64,000 nucleotides of DNA from Trifolium pratense (GCF_020283565.1 NC_060061.1:33641362-33705361), one strand, 5' to 3'; counted from the first letter of the stretch, positions 32,789 to 44,935 are shown. Notes: generated by a model from the letters alone, not told the origin. Numbers and translations: made by a program.

Positions 32789-35082
32789 AGGACATGCTTG
32801 ATCCTTATGAATATCTATATTTTCAATCATATTTGGTTTAATGTTATATCGATTGACTGTGTGTATATGAGCATATGATTGCATTTCTGTTTCGTTTATA
32901 ATCTGCAGAATAAAATATACATGAGGTTGTGTTTAACTATTTTATTTTGCGGTTTCACGTGTACTGTCAATTTTGAAAGGATTAACTATATTGTTTTTTT
33001 TTTCGGTTGGTGTTGTTTTTTGTTTGGATAAACATGGCCGTATAGTTTTCTGCAAAATAAAATATGATTATGGTTATGTTTTTTATTTATTTTATTTTGC
33101 CGTTTTCTTATATATGATTAAGTGGTGTTTTGTAAATATGTGTATGTTGTCACTCATGGATCCAGAGTTTTTTTTTCATAGGTTGTGAATTGCAATTTTC
33201 CCTGTGGTCTTGACAGTCTTTAAATTTTGGTATATATATGATATGATACTTATCTATGTGCATATATACATTTACATATTCTTGTTTGGTTCTCTGGATA
33301 AATCCTTTGTAGCTACAGTACACGTATCTTGTTTAAATTTAAATTATTTTATTGTTTTACAAATCAAGTTGATCCAGTATTGTTGTTCAATACTGTGTTA
33401 TGTGTGTTACTGCTTTAACTTGTTTTTTCAATTGATACTGTGGAAAAGTGACAATTTTAAATATTTTGGTGAATCGGTGCCAAAGTTTCTTTTATTTTTT
33501 ATCAACCGGTGGTCTTCTGCAGTTGATTTATTTTCAGAAAATAAATGATAAATTGATATAAGTTTAATTTGTTTCACTTGGTTATAATTTTTTTTTAAAA
33601 AAACAAATTAACATATTTGATTTGGTTTCCAAATATGAGTATCAGTTACTATTTTGTTATCAATTTCTTTCCGTAAAGATACAAATGAATTATTGTCAAT
33701 TATGGTCTTTAATTGTCAAAATCAGGTCACCTTAATTTTGTTTTGATTCATTGGTATTCAATAATTGTCTTATATGAATCATTTTCTGTCCATTTAATTA
33801 GTTTTGACCGATCATATTTCTCTCATTTAATTAAATTCAACTTCAGTGGCCAATTTTTATTTAATGGTACTTATTATTTTGAGAAACCATGGTTCCGATG
33901 GCTATTTTGTACTCAATTAAATTTTATTGTGAACAATGAATAGTAACGAGTATTATTTTTCTTACCACGTAGCAGTACACTTTGAGCACAATTAGTGTGC
34001 TTGGTTCACTTTAATAAGTAACAATTTGCTTGCCATCGTCATTCATATTTAATTATGTAAATGGTTATTCTTGGATTTATTTTAACTTTGCTACAGACGA
34101 AAATAAATTCAATGTGTTTGTACAGTACCTTTCCTTCCCCTACGTACTGCTTATGTTTGTTGAGCATAATTTTATGTGCTTATTTAATTTCAATTAACCT
34201 TAACTGATGATGTTTCTTTCATTTGATTAAATTCAACAGTGGCTAATTTTGATTCATTGGTATTTGTTATTTTGAGAAACTATATCAGTGGTTATTTGGA
34301 TTCATTTCAATTTCACTATTATTATAAAGTAAAATCAATTGGATTTGTATCCTTCTGTTCTTTCCCACCGTGTACACTTATGTGCACTAGAGCACAATTA
34401 GTGTGCACTTTTATGAAAGAAATTAGTTACTTATCTCATACCCCATGAGTGCAACCAGCGTGCTGGTTTGTGCTTGAAATAAACACAGTTTTGTGTTTAG
34501 GTTCTTAGTTTAATAGTCATGCGGTTATTAAATAAATAGATAACATACAATTTTGACATTACATTTGTAGGTAATGTTTATGTGAATTTTAAGACCTTCC
34601 CATTTAATTTATTAAATTAAAATGTCTAATAATTTTAGTTGAGTTGGTTGAAACAACATGTTGCAAAAGTAATCTCTGTTGCGTAAATTTGATTCAATTG
34701 AAATTATAAAAGATGTAGTATGTAATTGTTCATGCGAGCTGTTTAAGTCGGCCAAAAGGAAGACACAGTTTGGCCGAACAATTGCATACCTGTGATGATA
34801 AATATGTGGTAATTATTAAGTTTTTTTTTCTCCATGTGGGTAATGGTTGGTGTCAAAGACGCACATTATCTGACAGGACTTATTACCAATATTTGATCAT
34901 TGCGTGAGAGTACCGTTTACAGTTAATTCTTGCAATCAAAGATTGGGAATTAATGGTGTGCTTGGTATCTTGTTTGGGTCTTATTTAATTTGCATATAAA
35001 GACTATTGTGCATGTCCATATGGTTATTTGATGACATGCCTACTAATGTTATTATATGTTTATTGTTCTCTTTTCGATCCAG
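32789..35082 (+). other. Long leader, proposed intron interior
   Basis: About 2.3 kb of AT-rich sequence without conserved frames. It has internal imperfect direct repeats, for example TTTTGATTCATTGGTATT near 33742 and near 34247, each followed by ATTTTGAGAAAC. It ends in a T-rich tract and CGATCCAG at 35082. It is best explained as the body of an intron (32635-35082) that joins the LTR start codon to gag. Confidence 0.55.
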
Positions 35083-38000
35083 TTGCTGCTGCCACCGCTC
35101 CTAATTTCACTGCTCAAACCAACTCTATCTCTGTGCTAAGTGGGACTAACTTTAAGAGGCTAAAGAAAACTGCGGGAAATTTTTTCCAGAACAAGAAAAC
35201 AAGGGAACAATCTAAGGAGTCCACATGTTTCTTCTGCAAGAAGGCTGGACACATGAAGAAAGATTGTTCCAAGTACGCCTCATGGCGTGAAAAGAAGGGT
35301 AATTTTCTCACTTTTGTTTGTTCTGAAATTAATTTAGTTTCTGTACCTAAGGATACTTGGTGGGTAGATTCTGGTGCTACTACTCACATTAGTATGTCCA
35401 TGCAAGGCTGCCTGTGGAGCCGTCCGCCAAGTGATGCTGAAAGATTCATCTATGTGGGCGATGGCAATAAAGTTGCAGTTGAGGCTATTGGGACTTTTAG
35501 ATTACTGTTAAAGACCGGTTTTCATTTGGATTTGGTTGAGACTTTTGTTGCTCCGTCTATTAGACGGAACTTAATTTCTATTTCTATTTTGGACAAATCT
35601 GGTTATACTTGTTCATTTGGAAATAATAAATTTAGTCTCTCATATGATTCAAATGTTGTTGGTTACGGTTCTTTGAATGATAATCTTTATATGCTTGATA
35701 TTGAATGTCCTTATAACAAAATAATGCAAGTAGAGTCACATGGTACGAAACGAAAATTAAATGAGAATTCTGCCACTTTATGGCATAAGCGATTAGGTCA
35801 TATCTCTAAACAGAGAATTCAGCGGCTTATGTCAGACGGTATTCTTGGATCCCTTGACTTGTCGGACTTTCAAGTCTGCATTCAGTGTATCAAGGGTAAG
35901 CAAACAAACAAAAGGAATTTTCATGCCGAAAGAGCTAAGGATGTCTTAGAACTAATTCATACCGATATATGTGGTCCTTTCCCTTCAGGTTCTTGGAATG
36001 GACAACGGTATTTTATTACGTTCATAGACGATTACTCGAGGTACGGCTACCTTTATTTGATTCATGAGAAATCTCAATCTATGGACGTGTTCAAGTCATT
36101 CAAAGCTGAAGTCGAACTTCAACTTGGAAAGAAAATTAAGGCTATCAAGTCTGACCGTGGTGGTGAATACTATGGTCGGTATGATGGATCAGGGGAACAA
36201 CGTCCAGGGCCCTTCGCGCTTTTCCTCGATGAGTGTGGAATTGTTCCGCAATACACAATGCCGGGAAAACCCAGCATGAATGGAGTTGCAGAACGACGAA
36301 ACCGGACTCTTAAGGATATGGTAAGGAGTATGATTAGTCATTCTTCTCTACCAGAGTCATTTTGGGGAGAGGCATTAAAGACCGCAGTTTATATCCTTAA
36401 TAGAGTACCTAGTAAAGCAGTAGCTAAGACCCCTTATGAGCTATGGACTGGGAAAAAGCCCAGCATTAGGCACTTGCACATTTGGGGATGTCCAGCTGAA
36501 GCGAGACCCTATAGGCCTCATGAAGGTAAGTTGGACGCAAAGACAATTAGCTGCTATTTTATAGGGTATGCCGAACGCTCTTACGGGTATAAGTTTTATA
36601 ACCCCATCACTAGAACAATTTTTGAAACGGGAAATGCAAGATTCCTTGAGGATGTAGAGTTTGGAGGGGAAGGAAACATAAGGAGTGTTGTCTTTGATGA
36701 AGAAACTGTTACTGACAATGATCAAGTCTTTGTACCTATTGTTGTTCCAGAAACAGATCCAGAAATTAACAATGATGTTATTCCTAACATCCCTCAAAAA
36801 CAAGACAACGCTGAGTTTCTTCCTCAAGCACCACCTATAGTTCAAACTCAACAACCTCAAGGGCTGCCATTAAGAAGATCCACTAGAGAGAGGAAGTGTC
36901 CAATTTCGGATGATTATGTTATATTTCTTCAAGAACATGAGGATGACATTGGTTTGACTGAGGATGATCCCATTAACTTTAGTCAAGCTATGCGAAGTTC
37001 AAACTCTCTTAAGTGGATTGATGCCATGAAGGATGAGATGAAATCGATGACTGACAATGATGTTTGGGATCTCGTTAAATTACCCGAAGGAAAGAAACCC
37101 ATTGGTTGTAAATGGATATTTAAAACCAAAAGGGATTCAAAGGGTAACATTGAGAGATATAAAGCTCGTCTTGTCGCCAAAGGTTTTACTCAGAAGGAAG
37201 GCATTGATTATAAAGAGACTTTCTCTCCGGTTTCTTCGAAAGACTCTCTTAGAATTATAATGGCATTAGTAGCTCATTTTGATTTAGAGCTGCATCAGAT
37301 GGATGTAAAGACTGCGTTTCTAAATGGAAACATTGATGAAACAATACATATGGTGCAGCCAGAAAATTTTGTGTCAGGAGACCCAAAGTCTATGGTTTGC
37401 AAACTTAAGAAATCCATCTATGGCCTTAAACAGGCTTCCCGTCAATGGTATTACAAATTTCATCAAGTTATATCCTCCTTTGGTTTTGAGGCTAATCCTG
37501 TTGATGATTGCATATACCAAAAGTTCAGTGGGAGTAAATTCGTTTTCTTGGTATTATATGTAGATGATATCCTTTTGGCAAGCAACAATATAGGCTTATT
37601 GCATGAAACCAAGAGATTTCTCACAAAGAATTTTGAGATGAAAGATCTTGGGGACGCCTCCTTTGTCTTAGGAATTCGAATACTTAGAGATCGCTCTCAA
37701 GGTATTTTGGGATTGTCACAAAGGAGCTATATTGATACAGTTTTGGATAGATTCTCCATGAAAGACAGTAAACCAGGAGACACACCCGTTGCTAGAGGAG
37801 ACAAATTTAGTCTTAATCAGTGCCCCACTACGGATCTTGAAAAGAAAGAGATGCATAAAATTCCTTACGCTTCGGCTGTGGGGAGTCTTATGTATGCTCA
37901 AGTTTGTACTCGTCCCGACTTAGCATTCATTGTAGGAGTTCTTGGCAGATATTTGAGCAACCCTGGTATGCAGCACTAGATAGCAGTAAAGCGTGTATTG

Positions 38001-39017
38001 CGCTACCTGAAGAGAACTAGAGACTTCGTACTCACTTATCGGAAGTCAGATAATTTGGAGATCATTGGGTATTCTGACTCTGATTATGCGGGATGCCCGG
38101 ATAGTAAACGTTCCACATCTGGTTACATCTTCCTCTTGGCTGGAGGAGCCATTTCTTGGAAGTCTGCCAAACAGTCTTTAGTGGCTCCCTCTACCATGGC
38201 GGCAGGGTTTGTGGCTTGCTTTGAGGCATCAAATCATGCGAATTGGCTGCGGAACTTTGTCACAGGCCTACGCATCATTGAGAGCATCGAGAGGCCATTG
38301 AAGATTTATTGTGACAATAGTGCAGCTGTGCTCTACTCCAACAACAATATGAGTTCCACAAAGTCGAAATTTATCGACATCAAGTATCTTGTTGTGAAAG
38401 AGAGAGTTCAGGAGAAACAACTTTTGATAGAACATATAGGGACAGACTTAATGCTAGCTGATCCACTAACCAAAGGTTTAACGCCTAAGGCTTTTCATGG
38501 GCATGTTGCTCGCATGGGTCTTGGTTTTGAGATTGCCTTAGATTAGTGGGAGTCTTTTCCTTATTTGTATTATGTTCTATATATTTTGGTTTCAATTTTG
38601 GTACAAACATTATGTTATGTTTGATTTTCTGCAGAAATAAAACTTATTATAAGATATTATTGTTATAACAATATTAAGTTTTTGGTTATGTGCAAATATT
38701 TTTATTTTGAATTGCACCTAAGGAACTTCAGTTTGATCTCAATAAAGACTTCAGTTGGACCAGTTGGAAATAGGCATGATTTAGATATCACATTGCATGA
38801 AATTTCCATGCCACTCATCCATATCGATCTATGTCATCAAATACATTGATGTGGTGGTCATCGGGGTTCCGTCACGTTATATGTCAGTGACGACAGCCGC
38901 GGTGGTCCCATTGTTGATGTATGAGGTGGACCAGATTGTAAAGTTGAAATCTAAAGATAAATAACATTCGGATGCGCGCCTAAAGAACTATGATATAATT
39001 ATTAACATATATTGCCC

Positions 39018-39028
39018 AAGTGGGAGAT
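39018..39028 (+). other. Polypurine tract
   Basis: AAGTGGGAGAT directly precedes the 3' LTR, the usual plus-strand primer of Copia elements. Confidence 0.75.
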
Positions 39029-39590
39029 TGTTGGAATATTTTATATTATTTAATTATTATATTCCAATAATTATTATGTGGGCATATATATTTATATTAA
39101 TTATATTAGCTATTTATCAATTAAGAGCCTAAATTGATTAAGTGATCAAATAAAGTTAAAAGGCTATTAGATTTCTATTTAGAATTGATTAATTAATTAT
39201 TTAATTAGTTAGATATGGGCTCAAATGGGTGGATGTCAGGATGGCCCATTTCGGGATAATGGGAACCCTAATGGGCCATCACCCTATATAAGGCTATGGT
39301 CCCCAATACACCGTACAAAAGCAAACACTCTCTTCTCCCCCATCTGAAGAGAATCAAGGCATCAGGGTACCGGTTGAGGAAGAACCAATCTAGCCACCAT
39401 CTCTTTGTGTTTCAGGATCACTGCAAAAGAACTTTTCATCATGGATCCAGGTATTCCTAAAGATCATCTTGTCGATCCTATAATTTTATACATGTTTCTA
39501 TGACTATTTTGTTTCCGCACTAAAGTATATGTCATAATATGTTGAACATGTATATGTGTTTAATCCTAATTTAGTGATTTAAGTCTAACA
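39029..39590 (+). repeat. 3' LTR of the Copia element
   Basis: 562 bp, same length and by eye the same sequence as the 5' LTR. It is followed by the ATAAT target duplication. Confidence 0.93.
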
Positions 39591-39654
39591 ATAATAACTC
39601 ACAGTAGGACTGCCATTTTGCCAGCATTTTTTTTTTATTTTCATTCCCACAAAT

Positions 39655-39775
39655 GTCAAAAATTATTTTCATACTTTCACAACTGCAATCGGGAGGAGGA
39701 TGCGATCGGAAGAGGGCTGGAACCACTTGATGTCAGAACTGACCTCCGAACCAGATTAAACTGATGGTGAAAACC
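39655..39775 (+). mobile_element. Partial copy of a SINE family
   Basis: CACTTGATGTCAGAACTGAC, CCGAACCAGATTAAACTG and GATGGTGAAAA match the 3' half of the element on the minus strand at 56492-56648. The tRNA-like head is degraded. Confidence 0.5.
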
Positions 39776-40027
39776 ATACTATGTAAATATGATTGTAAAC
39801 AGACCGATATAATATTAAATAATGTTTTTTTATTTAAAAATAATAATATATTAATAAAATAATTTTTTGAAACAAAATTATTTATTAAATTTATCATAAT
39901 AAAGTTTATTTAACACTTCTATTTCGATCGATAATAAAGTCAATATATTTAATTTTTATGAGACCTTGTTGATTTAAGATAAAATCCAAATATTACAGTT
40001 GGTTAAATTCTTAAAGAAATGAAAAAT

Positions 40028-40222
40028 GGGAAATTCTACTATGGCACAATCCTAAATAAATTTAGTTTAGACACACTAACAATCAAGATTAAAAATTAAA
40101 GATAAAATAATTAAATTAATATTGATTGATGTGACATTTTTATTTTTATTTTAATTTTTTTAATTGATGTGTGCGTGCCTAAGTTTGTGCATATTACCTT
40201 TGTGCCTATAGAAGAATACCTC
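40028..40222. mobile_element. MITE, same family as 161-352
   Basis: Left end GGGAAATTCT and right end AGAATACCTC, with GGCACAATCCTAAAT / TTTGTGCC subterminal sequence. ATGAAAAAT flanks it at 40019-40027 and 40223-40231, a perfect 9-bp duplication. Confidence 0.75.
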
Positions 40223-40231
40223 ATGAAAAAT

Positions 40232-42721
40232 TGGTATGAGTTTTATCATATTTTTTTGGAGGTTTTATATTTTTCTCCCAGATTTTTTTTTTCTACCGTA
40301 GATTAACGAGTCTATGACTTCTAGAGACATTTTTTCTTAGTAAATCTTTTTCTTCTGTGTGGCTCTAAAGTGTTTGTTTCGGTTGTCTTACACTTAGGCT
40401 GACCCTGGTTGTATGCTAAGAAATTGCACAAACAAAACCAAATTAGTTTGAAAATGCCGTTTAAGATTAACAATTTTAGGTTGTTTGGTTCAACAGAAAA
40501 GATAGAAGGGAGAGATTTTAATGGAAGAAGGGAAGTAACATAGTAGAACTGAGATCTTTTGTATTTTTACTGATCGCAGTCAAAATATATCAAAGAGAAT
40601 TTGTATACTTCGTGGTTGAGATTGACACTGAATTGTTTCTGGTGGATTTTCAATCTCATTAACTTGTACCTGGATTTGTTATAGTAGCAGAATAACACAG
40701 TTTATCACAGTTATTAATCGCAGTCATTAATTTTAAATCACATGGTCTAAATTATTCACATAGTCAAATAATATCATCCATCGATTTAAATTGGACAATT
40801 TACATCTACAACCGCGTCTGGCGAAATTTCCCATTAACACCGGAACAATAAGGCCGGAAATGTGGAGCCTGGAGCGTGCAAGAATGTCAGGCTATCATCT
40901 AACCAACCAGCCCATCACATGCAGCTTTGGTAATTGTTAGTATTTGAACAGTCATTTTCACACAGACACTTTTACACACACGACACGACCATTATTCGCT
41001 GAGATGTGATACTTTATTCTTTTAGTAGCCAGGAGGGAATGTATACAGTTCTAGTATAGTTATAGGGTATCCTTTTAACAAATTATTGAAATAATTAATA
41101 CTAAGTTTGATTCTGTTTCAACATAATTATTTTGACATCAAGTAATCAAATCTCTTGTTAATCATTAATTAGTTTATTTTAAGAATAATACTAGCAACAC
41201 TCTTTAACAAATACACTCCAACACACTTTCTTTTATTTTAATAGTATTCCAAACAGAAGTTTAAAGTTTGAGGAGGATTCACAATGATGAAGAAATATTT
41301 AAATGACTTAATGGAGAATGGAGATGGAGGCCAAAACGATGAAGTATATTTGCAAACACGTCGACATTCAAGTTAGTATAAAAACTTGAGATGAGTGACA
41401 CAGATTAGAAACGAGTCTTATCCCATTGTAATTGGTTGTTTATATAGTCCGGCCGATATTGGCTCGATAAATGTGGCATTAGACTTATATGTGAACATTT
41501 AACTATCATTTGAATAATATATATTGAATTTGACATAGTTCAATTGATATAAACATTGTAATATGCAGAAACTAAAATTAAATACAATTTTTTTTTTCGT
41601 CAAATAGTTTAGTGACTAAAATAAATAAATGAGTTGTTCGAAATTCGAGCTCTAGTCTGTACATATATAATGCGATATTTCTGATCTTCTTATATATTAA
41701 CTTTAAAATGTGAAACATATTGGCCATTAATTAAGCTACTAAAAAAAATACACATGGTGTGATTGATCTGAAAACTATAGTCATGATTATGGATATCTCC
41801 ATATTCAAAGTTGAGCTAGGATACATATTCAAGAAGTGCTGAGTTCATTCATGGAGTTGGAGAGTAAGTACGTACTACTATAGAATAAAAAGGCATGATT
41901 AAATTATCAGAGAGGTAGGATACACACAGTATTGTGTTGTCACAACTCACAAGAACATGTTATAGGGTATGTATATTACTGTAGTAGGGTATATATGGGT
42001 TGTCTCTGCCAAATATTACTGTTTGTTTCTTAGAGAATATATAGCATAGATAGGGAGAGACAAGATTGAGACAAACTATTGCATACAGACACCGACCGGG
42101 AAGGCCGTGGGGTAATCATAATCATTCCTTTCCATAAAATTATTCTTCACACATCATTTCTATTTTTATTTTACTGTGTCTGTATATAATTTTGAAATTA
42201 TTTGTTAGTATAATTCTTTTTAACAGTTTTACTCAATGGATTGTCTGTTGATTCATATTACAATCCAAAGATTAAATACCTTCATCAAATTGAGCTCAGT
42301 GGAATATCTGTTGATGGCAAAATACACCTGAAAATTATCCACATGTGTACTCAAGTAATTTGAACCATGCATTTTTATCAAATATCTATATCTTCAATAG
42401 GAAAACAAAAGCTATATTGAAAATCTCAAAACATATAATATATATATTGGTTTTTCTACTCTTCCTCTCGATAATTTGAAGTATTAAGAAGTCTCATACC
42501 GGTTACGATGGTCTAAATATGTGTTTATATGTAAGGGCCGCCTCCACGATCCGTTGGACCGCTTGTTATCAGGTTTCTTATCGGGTCATCCATCATTTAT
42601 ATTCACGCCTCAAGCCCAATAGTGTTGATCGCAAGATGATTTGTTAAGAAATTTCACATCGATTGCGACAGAAGTTATTCTCAATAGTTGTTGGATAAAT
42701 ATATACAATTACAAAATCTTA
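40232..42721. other. Spacer, no gene seen
   Basis: No open frame with a domain. The tail (42500-42700; GGGCCGCCTCCACGATCC, then CACATCGATTGCGACAG) looks like old dispersed-repeat sequence. The last five bases are AGTTT, the target duplication of the next element. Confidence 0.45.
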
Positions 42722-42726
42722 AGTTT

Positions 42727-43392
42727 TGTTGTGAATTCTTTAAAAATCACACCAATAATCTTGATGTGTGGAGCAAATCGAATAAGCAATCAAAACGTGG
42801 AAATAGCAATAATAATCACGAACAAAAGATAAGTAATAAAACTGTAAAGAACACGAAGCAATTGTTTACCCAGTTCAGTCAAAACCGACCTACTCTGGGG
42901 GAGAGAGCCACCCTCCGTTCCACTATCAATGAAAAGCTTGATTACAACGAGATTCAATACAAAAGAGTTGCAAGAATTAGACTTCAACCCTAATTCTACC
43001 CTTTTCCCAAATCTCTTCCCGTGACCAAGAGATTTCAATGATAAGTGATTACAAGATGAAAGAATCAACACCCAAAACCTAGAGATGAACCAAGAGTAAC
43101 CCTCTTAACCCTAGCCGCCGTTTTGGTGAAAGAAACCCTCAAAACTTCCTCTCAAAAAACAGAAAACGTGACCCTTTAAATACCCTGCAGTGATTTCCGC
43201 CCGAGGCGCAGCTTTTTCCGCCTGGGGCGGAAATTTCCGCCTGAAACACCAAGATTTCCGCCTGGGGCGGCAAAACAGAGAGCCCCCCTTATTCTGCTTC
43301 AAATTTCCGCCTGGAACACAGGTTTTTCCGCCCGGGGCGGAAAACAGCAGACTAGTGTTGTTTTTTCACGTTTTCAAGGCAAATTTGCAACA
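42727..43392 (-). repeat. 3' LTR of the TR-GAG element
   Basis: On the minus strand it begins TGTTGCAAATTTGCC and ends GAATTCACAACA. It contains several CCGCCTGGGGCGG / CCGCCC-type GC-rich motifs between 43195 and 43345, standing out from the AT-rich surroundings. Confidence 0.92.
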
Positions 43393-43860
43393 ATCTCCAC
43401 CTTGCCTTTAAAACGATGGTGATGCCAACTTCCCATCAACCACCGTGCTGCTCTCTCCACTTGTTTACACCATACCCTCTTCGGCCCCCGGAGTCTACCT
43501 CTCTGTACTCCCGAAAAATGCTTGCCTCCAATTGCCCTTGGATTTTTAGGACAATACACAAGATAAACCATACCCTCTTCAAACCCCGGATTGTAGCTTT
43601 CCGTACTCTTGAAGATATGCTTGCCTCCAACCAACCTTGGAATTTTTAGGTGGTTTCACAAGCTGCAACCTCAAACTCTCCTTGTGTCCAACTACCTCCA
43701 GCAGTCTAACAAGTTACCAAGCTTGATCACCGTTGCTTCCACACAAGGTCTTCATAGCCATACCACTTTGGTGTACCTCCACCTCAAACCGAGATTCCTC
43801 CACCAAAGCCTTAAACCGGTATATCCACTATGTCTTCCACCTTGTAACTGAGTATTCTTA
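43393..43860 (-). other. Non-coding 3' part of the TR-GAG element
   Basis: Holds the polypurine tract (43393-43403, minus) and two related blocks of about 80 bp: ACCATACCCTCTTCGG...GGATTTTTAGG near 43470 and ACCATACCCTCTTCAA...GGAATTTTTAGG near 43568. A minus-strand frame over 43374-43634 repeats GGKH motifs because of this duplication. I do not regard it as a gene. Confidence 0.5.
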
Positions 43861-44085
43861 CCACCGCCTCTCCAGGCTGATGTTGAGTATTATTCCACCG
43901 CCTCTCCAGGCTGATGTTGAGTATTATTCCACCGCCTCTCCAGGCTGATGTTGAGTATTATTCCACCGCCTCTCCAGGCTGATGTTGAGTATTATTCCAC
44001 CGCCTCTCCAGGCTGATGTTGAGTAATATTCCACCGCCTCTCCAGGCTGATGTTGAGTATTATTCCACCGCCTCTCCAGGCTGAT
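43861..44085 (-). repeat. 34-bp tandem array (6 full units plus 21 bp)
   Basis: The unit begins CCACCGCCTCTCCAGGCTGA and ends TGTTGAGTATTATT. Units start at 43861, 43895, 43929, 43963, 43997 and 44031, with a partial unit at 44065. One unit has GAGTAATATT. Because 34 is not a multiple of three, the array cannot code for a repeated peptide. Two diverged units occur in the Copia derivative at 8533-8605. Confidence 0.93.
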
Positions 44086-44101
44086 CAGCAAGCTATGAGT
44101 G

Positions 44102-44935
44102 TTAACTGGTGACTATGAGTGCTCCCGCACTCTCATAGCCTTCCTCCTCATCAACGGCAACGTGAGCTGACGAACTACCGCTGCCCCTTCTCTGAGGACA
44201 GTCCTTCTTGAAGTGACCCGGATCCTGACAATAGAAGCATCTGAACCTGCCACCATTATCACCTTTTGGCCTAGACTTGGACCCATATTTCTTCCCCTTT
44301 CCTCTACCGTCGTTCTCACTTCTATCCCTCATCACATTTAACCCTTCCGCACTATCATCAACCCTCAAGTCTCTCAACTTTGTCAACTCCTTGGTCCTCA
44401 AAGCTGATTGAACTTCATCCAATGTGATAGTACCTTCTTTGCCATAAAGCAACGCATCCTTGAGATTTTCAAGTGATTTGGGTAAAGCACACAACAAATG
44501 AAAGGCCTTGTCCTCGTCTTCCAAATTCACGTCAATGTTCGCCAAGTCGTCAATGATCTTGTTGAACTCTGAAAGTTGCTCCACCACAGGCTTGTTCTCC
44601 ACCATTCGAAAGAAAAATAACCGTTCTTTCAAACACTGCTTATGTGCCAAAGACTTCGTCATATACAACGCATCCAGCTTGGTCCACATAGCCGCCGCAG
44701 TTTTTTCTTTAGCTACTTCCCTCAACACATTATCCGCGAGGCACAAGATAATGACACTCAAAGCCTTATCATTCATCTCGCTCTTTTCTGCGTTCGAGAG
44801 AGTATTTGGCATATTCGATATGCCCAACAATGCTTCAACACACTTTTGTTGTGTTAATATTGCCCGTACCTTCACCTTCCATAAACCGAAGTCATTTTTA
44901 CCGGTGAACTTCTCAATCTCCCACTTAGAACCCAT
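44102..44935 (-). CDS. Retrotransposon gag polyprotein (UBN2-type with zinc knuckle)
   Basis: A single intact frame of 277 residues. The N-terminus has WEIEKFTGKNDFGLWKVKVR, the common start of Copia gag, followed by a helical capsid-like region (AMWTKLDALYMTKSLAHKQ, LSEFNKIIDDLANIDV, HLLCALPKSLENLKDALLYG). A basic linker leads to the CCHC knuckle CFYCQDPGHFKKDC at about 233-246. An acidic tail ends the protein. It would form virus-like particles and package RNA. Reverse transcription and integration need enzymes from another element. The stop lies 17 bp before the tandem array in transcription direction. The frame shows no decay, consistent with the near-identical LTRs. Confidence 0.93.
   Translation of the reverse strand: MGSKWEIEKFTGKNDFGLWKVKVRAILTQQKCVEALLGISNMPNTLSNAEKSEMNDKALSVIILCLADNVLREVAKEKTAAAMWTKLDALYMTKSLAHKQCLKERLFFFRMVENKPVVEQLSEFNKIIDDLANIDVNLEDEDKAFHLLCALPKSLENLKDALLYGKEGTITLDEVQSALRTKELTKLRDLRVDDSAEGLNVMRDRSENDGRGKGKKYGSKSRPKGDNGGRFRCFYCQDPGHFKKDCPQRRGSGSSSAHVAVDEEEGYESAGALIVTS

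Larger units (their letters stand above)
32625..38546 (+). pseudogene. Copia gag-pol: gag core deleted, stop before RNase H
   Basis: Proposed exons are 32625-32634 and 35083 onward, which read [20 protein letters not shown] in frame. The gag capsid region is missing, because SVLSGTNFK runs directly into [10 protein letters not shown] before the zinc knuckle [14 protein letters not shown]. In the frame opening at 35028 (983 codons), protease DSGATTH has Asp114. Integrase has H253/H258/C284-type zinc ligands, Asp313, Asp376 and Glu422. Reverse transcriptase has YVDD at 844-847. A TAG at 37977-37979 stands where the family has Trp (after GMQH). The frame then continues through RNase H (YSDSDYAG, CDNSAA, ADPLTKGL) to the stop at 38546. 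An unspliced start at 35028 is the alternative. Confidence 0.85.
32213..39590 (+). mobile_element. Full-length Copia LTR retrotransposon
   Basis: 7378 bp with two 562-bp LTRs (32213-32774 and 39029-39590) in which I see no difference. The 5-bp target duplication is ATAAT (32208-32212, 39591-39595). A Met-tRNA primer-binding site follows the 5' LTR and a polypurine tract precedes the 3' LTR. The order gag zinc knuckle, protease, integrase, reverse transcriptase, RNase H identifies Copia. A 2.3-kb AT-rich leader, loss of most of gag and one stop before RNase H are unusual. Confidence 0.95.

Noticed and set aside
32973..34448. Several 69-114 codon frames in the Copia leader
   Set aside because: Low-complexity Phe/Ile/Tyr-rich translations with no gag similarity; expected chance frames in AT-rich sequence.
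36441..36860. 139-codon minus-strand frame inside the Copia pol region
   Set aside because: A shadow of the integrase/reverse transcriptase frame on the plus strand.
43374..43634. 86-codon minus-strand frame with repeated GGKH phrases
   Set aside because: The repeats reflect an 80-bp DNA duplication in the non-coding 3' part of the TR-GAG element.
43861..44085. Regular direct repeats that could look like a CRISPR array
   Set aside because: The 34-bp units are directly adjacent with no unique spacers, and they lie inside a plant LTR retrotransposon.
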